From positions 1 to 64,000 of the forward strand of contig VWVY01000006.1 of assembly GCA_009846685.1 (NCBI GenBank): 64,000 nucleotides of DNA, read 5' to 3'. The stretch comes from Rhizobiales bacterium SYSU XM002. GTDB taxonomy: Bacteria; Pseudomonadota; Alphaproteobacteria; Rhizobiales; Beijerinckiaceae. The position numbers were made by a program, and so were the translations under genes. This document shows, piece by piece, positions 38,220 through 46,179 of this stretch (positions are counted from its first letter, which is position 1; the number at the start of each line of letters is the position of its first letter). The notes beneath the pieces were generated by a model, which had not been told where the DNA came from, searched no databases, and worked only from the letters and a program-made list of their open reading frames with translations.

Positions 38220-39046
38220 GCCTGTGCTCCCTGCATTGCTTCCGATGCCGTCGATCCGGCATCCGTGTCGATATCGGCTTCGAGCGCGAAAGCCTCGCGC
38301 TCGATCCGCATGAATTCCTGCCCGAGACGGGCGACGGAACGATAGAAGACAGCCTTTTCCGACGCCGCGACGTCGGCGAAGAAGCGCTCGATCCAAGGCT
38401 CGAGATGACGAACGAAAAATTGCTTCTCGGCACCACCCTCGGCCGGAAAACGGCGCAGGATGATGCCGGCCATCGCTTCCATCAGGAAGCCGGCATGATC
38501 CTCCGGCTCGCTCATCCCCTCGCCGCGTTCGATGCCGAGACGACGCATGTCCTGCCGCGCACGCACCAGCGGCCGCTCGTAGAGAAAACCGGTGATATAA
38601 TAAGAAGCGTAGGGCAGGAATTCGCCGCGCCCGACGCCGACGAACAGTTCGAAATGCTCGCGGACAATGGCATCGACCCGAAGCACATCCGCCTCGCGGG
38701 CGACATCGCGCAGGGCCTGCCCGAGCGCACTCTCGTCCCCGGAGACCTGTCGCAGGTCAATCAGCAGCCGGTCGTCCGGCACAGAGAGGATCAGCCGCGA
38801 GAGCAGGAGATAGAGGTTGGCGCGTGCGGCATCGATCGGATCGAGCGCAATTCCCTGTTCCAACGGATAAAGGTCCGGGCGCAGCACGCTCCGTGAAACA
38901 GAAGTCACCGTTTCGACGGCCAAAACTCGCTCGGCAGGCACGCGGGACCAGATGGAAATCGACGGCTGGGCGAGGCCGAGCAGGCGCGCAAGGGCGGAAA
39001 TACCGCCTGCTGCCCGGATCGCCTCCTGAAGCCCTGCGTCTCGCAT
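38216..39046 (-). CDS. YdaS-type HTH fused to a TorD-like chaperone
   Basis: 276 aa from the ATG at 39046. Residues 1 to about 70 (AIRAAGGISALARLLGLAQP, then VPAERVLAVETVTSVSRSVL and R-P-D-L-Y-P) have the sequence pattern of YdaS/Cro-like DNA-binding proteins. The rest matches the TorD/DmsD chaperone family: all-helical, with HFELFVGVGRGEFLPYASYY near residue 130 and EPEDHAGFLMEAMAGII. TorD chaperones bind the Tat signal and insert cofactor into molybdoenzymes, so FDH is the expected client. The HTH suggests it may also bind DNA, perhaps its own promoter. Start codon context is weak but supported by the promoter at 39103-39130. Confidence 0.85.
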   Translation of the reverse strand: MRDAGLQEAIRAAGGISALARLLGLAQPSISIWSRVPAERVLAVETVTSVSRSVLRPDLYPLEQGIALDPIDAARANLYLLLSRLILSVPDDRLLIDLRQVSGDESALGQALRDVAREADVLRVDAIVREHFELFVGVGRGEFLPYASYYITGFLYERPLVRARQDMRRLGIERGEGMSEPEDHAGFLMEAMAGIILRRFPAEGGAEKQFFVRHLEPWIERFFADVAASEKAVFYRSVARLGQEFMRIEREAFALEADIDTDAGSTASEAMQGAQA

Positions 39047-39102
39047 CCCGTATGACCTTGTGCAGGCTTGATAGCCCGTCTTCTGAACTGGAATAATTAA
39101 AA

Positions 39103-39130
39103 AGTATAGGACGCAACTATGGGCTGGCAA
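39103..39130 (-). promoter_or_regulatory. Strong sigma70-like promoter of the chaperone-FDH operon
   Basis: On the minus strand TTGCCA (39125-39130) and TATACT (39103-39108) are separated by 16 bp; each hexamer matches consensus at 5 of 6 positions. The predicted start near 39096 gives an RNA leader of about 50 nt before the HTH-chaperone gene. The region is AT-rich relative to its surroundings. It implies that the structural FDH genes have a promoter separate from the upstream DUF genes. Confidence 0.65.
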
Positions 39131-39132
39131 GT

Positions 39133-39145
39133 GAATTCGTAATTC
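39133..39145. promoter_or_regulatory. AATTC dyad next to the FDH operon promoter
   Basis: GAATT-CGT-AATTC is a perfect inverted repeat two bases upstream of the -35 hexamer on the minus strand, followed by a third AATTC copy (39146-39150). It is placed where an activator or repressor could act. A natural candidate is the HTH-TorD protein itself. This is inference. Confidence 0.4.
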
Positions 39146-39740
39146 AATTCGGCAGGGCGCCGCCATGCCGCCGAATTCGGGGAACATTCGCGAATTGTTC
39201 CGCTATTTCAGCCCGTTGATGCTGCGTCGCAGCATTTTCCACCGACGAATCGTGCTTCTCCGAATCTGCGGGCGGTTCCAAAATCGAAGGCGGTTCGATG
39301 GTGACATCCGCCGCGAGTGTTTGCTCCGGCGCTGGCACCTGCGGATCCTTTTCCACGCCGATCCAGCGCAGCATCGCCTGCGTATCTGTTCCGGGCGCTA
39401 ATTCACCGAAACCGGTCACAATCTCGGGCTTGTTGAAGTCCCAGGCGTAGTCCGCAAGAACGTCCGGGCCCTGAAGGTGGGGATCCAGCGACCAAAGGTG
39501 CCGCAGGGCCGCATTACGAAGCGCCTGCGGCACGTTTTTACGCAGGAAGGGCGAGACATCCGACTCCGCTGTCAGGCTCTCGACCGATGGCAGGCTGGCC
39601 GGATCGAACGGTTCCTCCTGTTCTTCCGCGACGACCACCTCCGCGACGGGCTGATCCTCGGCAAGCACATTTTTCTCGGCCTCAGCGACCGCCTGTTTGC
39701 GCTTTGACCATCGGGAGAGGAAATTCTCGCGCTCGCTCAC
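39144..39740 (-). CDS. DUF3306 domain protein of the FDH locus
   Basis: 198 aa from a GTG at 39740 with GGAGG upstream. N-terminal ENFLSRWSKRKQAVAEAEKN and the core SVESLTAESDVSPFLRKNVP, ALRHLWSLDPHL and ADYAWDFNKPE match the DUF3306 family, which is almost always found beside FDH genes. The C-terminal 80 residues are Glu/Pro-rich and likely disordered. Function is unknown, but the neighbourhood implies FDH maturation or redox wiring. Confidence 0.8.
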   Translation of the reverse strand: MSERENFLSRWSKRKQAVAEAEKNVLAEDQPVAEVVVAEEQEEPFDPASLPSVESLTAESDVSPFLRKNVPQALRNAALRHLWSLDPHLQGPDVLADYAWDFNKPEIVTGFGELAPGTDTQAMLRWIGVEKDPQVPAPEQTLAADVTIEPPSILEPPADSEKHDSSVENAATQHQRAEIAEQFANVPRIRRHGGALPN

Positions 39741-39753
39741 GCCAAACCTCCGC

Positions 39754-40245
39754 TCAGATGCGTGGCGGGCGTCGACCGCCCTGGCTGAAATCGACCTTGT
39801 CGCGCTTGCGCTTGTAGAACTCGCGCTCGACATGGAAGCGGTCGACGAAATCCGCCACCAATCCGGCGATTTCCGGGATCATCGGCACGGTCTCGACGAT
39901 GTTGCACTCGGTCTCGGCATAGGATTCGCCCTCGGAAGGATCCGCCGTCACCGTGAGAAGGTTGAGTTCGCCGTCCTCTGGGTCCTCCCGCAGGATGACC
40001 CAGAGCTTTGGCGCTCCGCTCGTCAGGTTGTCGCGGTAGTTCCCGGTCTCGCCGGAAGCGAGCAGGAGCATCGCCGAACCGGCGTAGTAGCGCTCGAACT
40101 CGGGATGTTTCTCGATCAGCGTCATGCGCGGCGCTTCCGGCATGCCGATCACGACGGCGGCAGCGCCCCAGGTGTGATCGATCCACGGGCTCGCCGCCTT
40201 GCGCTTGTCGACGAAGACGCCGACGGACATCACTTCCTCGGGCAT
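39754..40245 (-). CDS. DUF3305 domain protein of the FDH locus
   Basis: 163 aa from the ATG at 40245 (AAGGAG upstream); a GTG at 40266 would add seven residues. Landmarks: SVGVFVDKRKAASPWIDHTW, NYRDNLTSGAPKLWVILRED and FVDRFHVEREFYKRKRDKVD. The family is DUF3305, a constant partner of DUF3306 and FDH in alphaproteobacteria. The protein is small and soluble; a role in assembling the FDH complex is inferred from context. Confidence 0.8.
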   Translation of the reverse strand: MPEEVMSVGVFVDKRKAASPWIDHTWGAAAVVIGMPEAPRMTLIEKHPEFERYYAGSAMLLLASGETGNYRDNLTSGAPKLWVILREDPEDGELNLLTVTADPSEGESYAETECNIVETVPMIPEIAGLVADFVDRFHVEREFYKRKRDKVDFSQGGRRPPRI

Positions 40246-40266
40246 GGGCTCCTTCTCCCGAAACAC

Positions 40267-41274
40267 TCAGCTTCCGATGCCGAGCGGCAGGCCTGCGATG
40301 AGGTTCTGCGGCTTGATCCGCACCAGCCGCCCTCGGTCCGACGCCAGCAGCGCGAAGGCGGGCGCGCCGCGCTTCTCCGCAACGATACGCGGATGATCCG
40401 GCACGGTGAAGGTAAAAAGCGCGAGGATGCGATCGCGCACCGTCTCATCGAGTTCGCCACCCTGCCAAACCTGGTTACCGATAGCCGTCGCTTCCGCATC
40501 AAGCGAGAGGAACCAGCCGAAGCGCTCGTCCGAGAAGCGTTCGACAGCGCGGTATTCCGGCGAAAACCCGAGGAAATGCGTCGTCCAGATTCGCATCGCC
40601 TCGCCAAGCGCCGCACGGCCATGCGAGGCATCTGAGAGGTTGAGGACAAGATCATAAGCATCCGAGCGTGCCTTGTAGCCGGTCGCGTTCTCATCCGTCA
40701 GCACGACGAGCTCGGAAACCGCAGGCCCGCCAAGCATGTTGAGCAGCGGCGAATGCTCGCGGTTATGCTCGTGAACCTCAATCGTTTCCTGATCGGCGAG
40801 CAGCACCGCCCCCTCGTGCACGCTGACCTTTTGGAGCCGCCAGAAGCACTCCGCCGCGCGCAGGACATAGCCGTCTTCGACGGCATCGAAGGCATTGCGC
40901 GCGATGAGATGCGTCAGGTGCTGGATGAAAAGCGGCGGTATCTTTCCCATGCCGTTCCTCAAGAACGCGAGATAGGCCCCCTCGAGCGTGGGGTGTGCGA
41001 GAAGCGCATCACGGAAAGCGAGGAAGAAGCGGAGATTTTCCTGCGCGTCCGCATCCGCCACCAGCGTAATTTCCGGCTCGGAGATTGTGGCTCGAGGAGA
41101 CGCCAGCAGTTGCGCGTGCAGGCCCCGCTCGACCGGGCAGGCCTCGTCCGGCGGCATCAACTCGGGTCTTGCGAGATAGGCCTGGAGGAAGGCATCGGTG
41201 ACGACGAGGCCGCCGTTCTCGTCGCGGTCGACGAGGTGATGCCCGCTCGAGACCCAGAAATCAGCGCCTGTCAT
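40267..41274 (-). CDS. DUF6352-type protein of the FDH locus
   Basis: 335 aa, soluble. It begins MTGADFWVSSGHHLVDRDEN. Characteristic segments include VERGLHAQLLASPRATISEP, ATIGNQ-like VWQGGELDETVRDRILALF and the closing QNLIAGLPLGIGS. From memory this is the DUF6352 family, and it overlaps the DUF6505 gene stop by ATGA. Biochemistry unknown. Confidence 0.65.
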   Translation of the reverse strand: MTGADFWVSSGHHLVDRDENGGLVVTDAFLQAYLARPELMPPDEACPVERGLHAQLLASPRATISEPEITLVADADAQENLRFFLAFRDALLAHPTLEGAYLAFLRNGMGKIPPLFIQHLTHLIARNAFDAVEDGYVLRAAECFWRLQKVSVHEGAVLLADQETIEVHEHNREHSPLLNMLGGPAVSELVVLTDENATGYKARSDAYDLVLNLSDASHGRAALGEAMRIWTTHFLGFSPEYRAVERFSDERFGWFLSLDAEATAIGNQVWQGGELDETVRDRILALFTFTVPDHPRIVAEKRGAPAFALLASDRGRLVRIKPQNLIAGLPLGIGS

Positions 41275-41813
41275 GATCCTGCCTTGCCTGCCGCCAGCGC
41301 AGCGAGATCGACCCGCTCGACCGGTTCTTCTTCTGTTTCCTCGACGAAGCTGAAAGCCCGTGAGTGCTTGTCGTCAGTGCCCGGCAGCAGCGTGCGGAAA
41401 CGTTCGACGATCTCACCGTTCTCGACCCGACGATGAATCGCGACGAGCGTGCCGACAGGCGGCTCCGCGAGTTCCTGCGCATAGGCGACCTCCGCCCGTG
41501 CAGCCTCGCGCGCGACGTCGAGGGAAGGCGCCCCGCATTGCGAGACAAAGCGGATGGCGAGGGCTTCGACGAGCGCGTCGCGCTCGGCCTCATCCGCCTC
41601 GACGATGGTGGCGAGCGTCGACCAGCCGAAACTCTCGACGCCGAGCAGACCGGAGCGGAACGCCGTCCGCTCCTTGCCGATCAAGGTCTCGACCGGGTGC
41701 TCCCAGAACAGGAAGGTGCCGGCCACGGCCCATTCGCCGGGCTCGGCGGCGCGGGCGAACACGAAAGCATCGGACGGATCAAGCCGGATGGTGCGCAGGA
41801 GCTTCAGCACCAT
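41271..41813 (-). CDS. DUF6505-type protein of the FDH locus
   Basis: 180 aa, soluble and acidic. It starts MVLKLLRTIRLDPSDAFVFA and contains WAVAGTFLFWEHPVETLIGK and GVESFGWSTLATIVEADEAE. I associate it with DUF6505. It overlaps the next gene by 4 bp and follows the lipoate-ligase-like gene by 1 bp, so these genes are translationally linked. Function unknown. Confidence 0.65.
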   Translation of the reverse strand: MVLKLLRTIRLDPSDAFVFARAAEPGEWAVAGTFLFWEHPVETLIGKERTAFRSGLLGVESFGWSTLATIVEADEAERDALVEALAIRFVSQCGAPSLDVAREAARAEVAYAQELAEPPVGTLVAIHRRVENGEIVERFRTLLPGTDDKHSRAFSFVEETEEEPVERVDLAALAAGKAGS

Positions 41814-41814
41814 T

Positions 41815-42588
41815 TCATGCCCGCGGCTCGTTGAGGAGCGGATCGAACCATTCTGCCTTGGCCAGCCCCTCGGTGAAGGAAATGCGGCGGGCAGGCTTAC
41901 CTTCCTCCTCGTGGATCAGCAGGTCGCCGTTCTCGTCGATACCGCGCCGGCCCTGCCCCTTCGTCTTTTCCAGCCGCGAGAGGTAGCGTGGCGCGATCAC
42001 CGCGACGCCGCGCTCGTGCCAGGAATCGACCTCGACGAGAAAATGCCGCGCGAAACTGGCCGAGAACCCTGCCGACTCCCATGCCTCGAAGCCCTCGTCG
42101 TCGAGCGTGGTGATCTCCGGGCTCATCCCCGCGCCCATCTCGCGCATCCCGCCTGCCCGGATCATCGCCCCGAACACCAGCCATTCAGGCGCTTCATCCT
42201 CTCGGCAATCTTCCGGCGCTGCGAGCCGTCCACCGCCCACGAGCGCGCCGTCAAAATAGAGCGAACCGGGAAAACGGACATTGATGCCCTTCTCCGGCGG
42301 GGAAAGCACCGCCAGCGCATCGGCCAGCGCGTTCATGCCGGCATAGAAGATCTTGCGGGCGTATTTCAGCGGTTCCTCGGGTTCGAGCACGATCGCGAAT
42401 TCGATGAGCTCGAACCGGCCGACATAGAAAAACGCGCCGGCGCCGGCGCGCGCCTCGCCCGTTTCCTGCACGGCCCGCACGGCTTCCCTGAACGCATCTT
42501 GCCGTTCGCGCAGCCGGATAGGCTCGATGAGCGGTGGAAACCGGGCTTCGTCTGGCGGTATTCGATAGCCGGAAACATGGGCGGTCAT
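41815..42588 (-). CDS. Biotin/lipoate ligase-like protein with a DUF4444-type C-terminus
   Basis: 257 aa. The first two thirds have the BPL/LplA/LipB ligase fold (RERQDAFREAVRAVQETGEA, VLEPEEPLKYARKIFYAGMN, VRFPGSLYFDGALVGGGRLA), and the C-terminal third resembles DUF4444 (HFLVEVDSWHERGVAVIAPR). In LplA the G-x-K-I-x-G segment carries the lipoyl-AMP Lys; here the equivalent DGALVGG has no Lys, so ligase activity is doubtful. It is the first gene of the leftward run of FDH-locus genes and no lipoyl acceptor gene is evident nearby. Confidence 0.75.
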   Translation of the reverse strand: MTAHVSGYRIPPDEARFPPLIEPIRLRERQDAFREAVRAVQETGEARAGAGAFFYVGRFELIEFAIVLEPEEPLKYARKIFYAGMNALADALAVLSPPEKGINVRFPGSLYFDGALVGGGRLAAPEDCREDEAPEWLVFGAMIRAGGMREMGAGMSPEITTLDDEGFEAWESAGFSASFARHFLVEVDSWHERGVAVIAPRYLSRLEKTKGQGRRGIDENGDLLIHEEEGKPARRISFTEGLAKAEWFDPLLNEPRA

Positions 42589-42751
42589 CAGGACATCTTC
42601 TTGTTGTATGGACCGATCGGGGGGCCGAAGCGATCAAGCCCCTTGCTTCCCGTGCCACAACGTTATTTGTAAAGGTTCAAAAAAGACAAGGGTGCAGCGT
42701 ACGATCCGCGAACGTATCGCCTGCCCTGCGCGAGGGAGAACGGACGTTTCC

Positions 42752-44800
42752 ATGTCCAGGAATACCGCCCAGACGGGCCGTGACACTGTTTTTCTCTGCT
42801 CCTGCGAGAAGACTTTCCGCCCCGAAGCCAGCCGCCTTGCCGAGGCGCTGGGCGGGAACGCCGAGATCGTCGCCTGTGATCATCTTTGCGGGGCGGAGAC
42901 TGATCACCTCGTGAAGGCTGCCGCCACCGCGCCGAACCTGACTATCGCCTGCCGGCAGGAAGAAAACGCCTTGCGCGATATTCTGGAGGAGCTTTCCTTC
43001 GGCGGGACCAGCCAATTCGTCGACATCCGCGATTCCGCGGGCTGGTCGTCGGAGGGCAAGGAAGCGCAGCCGAAGATGGCCGCCCTCCTCGCGATGGGCC
43101 GGATGGCGCCGCCTGCCCTGCCCTTCGTCACGCTCGAAAGCAACGGCGTCATCCTTGTCTATGGTGCGGATGAAACCGCGATCGAAGCCGGCGAACGGCT
43201 GGCCGACGCACTCGATGTCACCGTGATGCTGCACAGGCCCGGCGACGTGCTGCCACGCTCCAGGCGCACCTTCCCGATCGCGCGAGGCTCGATCCGCTTT
43301 GCGAAAGGATACCTCGGTGCTTTCGAATTGACCGTGGACAATTTCGCGCTCGCAAAACCCTCGTCCCGCGCCGCATTCGCGTTCGGCGAAACACGGAACG
43401 GCGCGACCTCTCATTGCGATATCATCCTCGATCTGACCGGCGGCAAGCCGCTGTTCGCAGCCGATTCGCTGCGGGACGGCTATCTCCGCGCCGATCCGCG
43501 CGATCCCCTCGCCGTCGAGCGGATTATCGCAAAAGCGCGCGATCTCGTCGGCACCTTCGACAAGCCAAAATACATTGATTTCAAGCCCGAGCTTTGTGCG
43601 CATTCCCGTTCCGGCATCACCGGCTGCACGCGCTGTCTCGATGTGTGCCCGACGGGCGCGATCACGCTGGCGGGCGACGCGGTGAGCATCGATCCGCAGA
43701 TCTGCGCCGGCTGCGGCGGCTGCGGCTCGGTCTGTCCGACCGGGGCTGCCGCCTATGCCTTACCAGCACCTGATCACCTGATGCGCAAACTCCGCACGCT
43801 GCTGCTGACCTATACGAAGGCCGGCGGCAGGGATGGAATTATCCTCTTCCACGATTCAGATCACGGCATACCCATCATCGAAGCTTTGGCGCGTTTCGGC
43901 GAAGGCTTGCCTGCGCGCGTGCTGCCGGTCGCGGTCAACGAGGTGACGCAGGTCGGCATCGAGCAAATCGCGGCCGGTTTCGCCTATGGCGCGGCGGGTA
44001 TCGCCTTTCTCGTCTCCGACAAGCCGAAGCACGACCTCCTCCCGCTCGATCGGCTCGAAGCGCTGGGGGATAGCCTGCTGCCCGCGCTCGGTCATCCCGG
44101 CGAGGCCCTCGCGCGCATCACGACCGGCGATCCCGATGTCCTGCTCGCCGCCTTGCACGCGATGCCGGTCGGGATGGCGAAGACGGGAGCCGCAAGCTTC
44201 CAGCCTGTCGGCGCCAAGCGTCAGGTGATGATGCTGGCCTTGCGCGAATGGCACGCCGTTTCTCCGGCAAAACCCGAACGAATCCCCCTGCCCAAGGGCG
44301 CGCCGTTCGGCAAGGTGGAGGTGAAAGCCGAGGGCTGCACGCTTTGCCTTGCCTGCGTCTCGGCCTGTCCGGTTTCCGCGCTCTCGGCCAACCCCGACAG
44401 CCCGGAACTGCGATTTCAGGAAGACCTTTGCGTGCAGTGCGGGCTCTGCCAGTCCACCTGCCCGGAGAAGGTCATCGGCCTGACGCCGCAGCTCGATTTC
44501 TCCGTCATCAATGCCGCGCCGGTAACCTTGAAGCAGGAGGAGCCTTACGCCTGCGACAATTGCGGCACGCTCTTCGGCACGAAATCCACCATCGAACGCA
44601 TCAAGACCAAGCTCGCCGGCCAGCACTGGATGTTCTCCGGAGCCAATGCCGACCGCCTGAAGGTGATCGGCTATTGCGATACCTGCCGCATCGAAGCCGC
44701 GACGCTCTCGGGGTTCGATCCTCACGGCGGGCCACCGCGCCCGCTGGTGCGCACCTCGGAGGATTATTTCCGCGAGCGTGAGGAAGACAAGGACAGCTAG
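42752..44800 (+). CDS. Multi-cluster ferredoxin-like protein of the FDH locus
   Basis: 682 aa, divergent from the lipoate-ligase-like gene. An N-terminal part with Cys motifs (CSC at 16-18, C42, C46) precedes a ferredoxin pair at residues 282-328 (C-x-x-C-x-x-x-C-P twice) and a second ferredoxin pair at 529-570. The C-terminus has two C-x-x-C units (601-604 and 642-645) resembling a zinc or rubredoxin-like site. No membrane helix is obvious. It is probably a cytoplasmic electron-transfer protein with up to four [4Fe-4S] clusters for the FDH locus. No FAD or NAD motif is visible. Confidence 0.8.
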   Translation: MSRNTAQTGRDTVFLCSCEKTFRPEASRLAEALGGNAEIVACDHLCGAETDHLVKAAATAPNLTIACRQEENALRDILEELSFGGTSQFVDIRDSAGWSSEGKEAQPKMAALLAMGRMAPPALPFVTLESNGVILVYGADETAIEAGERLADALDVTVMLHRPGDVLPRSRRTFPIARGSIRFAKGYLGAFELTVDNFALAKPSSRAAFAFGETRNGATSHCDIILDLTGGKPLFAADSLRDGYLRADPRDPLAVERIIAKARDLVGTFDKPKYIDFKPELCAHSRSGITGCTRCLDVCPTGAITLAGDAVSIDPQICAGCGGCGSVCPTGAAAYALPAPDHLMRKLRTLLLTYTKAGGRDGIILFHDSDHGIPIIEALARFGEGLPARVLPVAVNEVTQVGIEQIAAGFAYGAAGIAFLVSDKPKHDLLPLDRLEALGDSLLPALGHPGEALARITTGDPDVLLAALHAMPVGMAKTGAASFQPVGAKRQVMMLALREWHAVSPAKPERIPLPKGAPFGKVEVKAEGCTLCLACVSACPVSALSANPDSPELRFQEDLCVQCGLCQSTCPEKVIGLTPQLDFSVINAAPVTLKQEEPYACDNCGTLFGTKSTIERIKTKLAGQHWMFSGANADRLKVIGYCDTCRIEAATLSGFDPHGGPPRPLVRTSEDYFREREEDKDS

Positions 44801-44801
44801 A

Positions 44802-46061
44802 TCAACGCGTCGCCTTCTCGAGGAAGTCCACCAGCGCCGCACGGTCCTCGGCATTGCCGATGGTCTGTTCCGGCATCTTTGTGCCGGGTGTGTAGGCCGT
44901 CGGCCCGACCTCGAACAGCTTGGCAACGGTCTCCTTCGACCAGACGATGTCCATCTTCGTCAGCGCCGGCGAGAACGCATATCCGCTGGCGGTCGCGATT
45001 TTCCGACCCATGATCCCGTGAAGCGTCGGCCCTGCGCGGTTTCCGTCATCCGGGCTCAGCGTGTGACAGGCGACGCAGGCTCGAAAAACCTGCGCGCCGC
45101 GGTGACTCTCAAAAGCTTTAAGGCGAGCCTCGGTCGCCTCGGTAACGATGGGCGAAACCGGCTCACCGGTCGCGACCGACCAGCGTCGCACCAGACGGTC
45201 AGCACCGCCCGTCAGGATTTCCGTGCCATCCGCCGAGAAGGCAAGCGACCAGAGCGGAAAAGCAGGGCCAGACATACGCCGGAGGATCTTGCGATCCTTG
45301 CGTTCGACGATCGCCAACGCGCCGCGAAACCCTGCAGCGGCGATGTAGCGCCCGTCTCCACTGGCAGCGAGTGCGACCAGCGGCACCTCGGACACGGCGA
45401 TCTCCCCGGTCTCGTTGAGATCGGCATCGAAGAATCGCAGCTTGCCGTCCGCGCCGGCGGCGACAAGCTCCGCCCCCGCGAGCGCCAGCGCGTTAATCGG
45501 CAGGCCAAGTTCGCGAGTGGTCGGCGGGCCTTCCGGCGGGAAGCTGCGAAGCTTTCCCTCATGGCCTGCCGTGAGAATGCTCCGCCCGTGATGAAGCACA
45601 GCGTTGACCGGCCCGCGATGCTCGCCAAGGACGCGCGAAGTGCCATCGCTGAGATTCCATAGCCGCACGGACCCATCCCAGCTGGCCGAGGCGAGCGACT
45701 GGCTGCCTTTGTTGACAGAGAGCCCCGCGATCGGGCCGGTATGCCCTTCGAGAACGCGTGTCGGTGCAGTCCCTTCCGGACCCCAGATCGCGATGCGTCG
45801 ATCCTCGCCCCCACTCGCCAGACCGCCATCGGCGAGCGGCGCCAACGTGTTCACCGCGCCCTCATGAAACCGGAGCACCTGCTTCGCCGTCCCTCGCACC
45901 GGGTCCCAGCGGATGATGGTGGTATCGAACCCCGCCGTCGCGATCTCGCCCGAACGAACGACAATCGCCCGCACTGGCCCACCATGCCCTCTTAGGTCGG
46001 CGGCGGAAGCCGTTCCGGCCATGGCAGCGATCAGGCAGGCGAGAAAGGGAAGCGATTTCAT
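44802..46061 (-). CDS. WD40 beta-propeller fused to a c-type cytochrome
   Basis: 419 aa from the ATG at 46061. A signal peptide (1-21) is followed by about seven WD40 repeats (for example LRGHGGPVRAIVV, LASASWDGSVRLWNLSDG, ILTGGADRLVRRWSVATGE) up to residue 300. The remainder is a class I cytochrome c with CVACH at 329-333 and an axial Met in PGTKMPEQ near 396. The fused protein should be periplasmic. The longer frame upstream to 46259 overlaps the tusA gene and is not used. It converges on the ferredoxin-like gene with 1 bp between. Confidence 0.88.
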   Translation of the reverse strand: MKSLPFLACLIAAMAGTASAADLRGHGGPVRAIVVRSGEIATAGFDTTIIRWDPVRGTAKQVLRFHEGAVNTLAPLADGGLASGGEDRRIAIWGPEGTAPTRVLEGHTGPIAGLSVNKGSQSLASASWDGSVRLWNLSDGTSRVLGEHRGPVNAVLHHGRSILTAGHEGKLRSFPPEGPPTTRELGLPINALALAGAELVAAGADGKLRFFDADLNETGEIAVSEVPLVALAASGDGRYIAAAGFRGALAIVERKDRKILRRMSGPAFPLWSLAFSADGTEILTGGADRLVRRWSVATGEPVSPIVTEATEARLKAFESHRGAQVFRACVACHTLSPDDGNRAGPTLHGIMGRKIATASGYAFSPALTKMDIVWSKETVAKLFEVGPTAYTPGTKMPEQTIGNAEDRAALVDFLEKATR

Positions 46062-46179
46062 GTTCGGTCTCGACAACGGCCTCTGGTGCAGCATATGGCG
46101 AGATGAGCGAACAAGAAAAGGCCGGGAACCGGCGGAAAATGTGCCCTGCCGGATCGGGCTCGCAAGGCGGAAGGGAGCG

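Noticed and set aside
35925-38345. 806-aa open frame on the plus strand
   Set aside because: It is antisense to the FDH catalytic subunit and the chaperone. Composition is His/Arg-rich with no domain.
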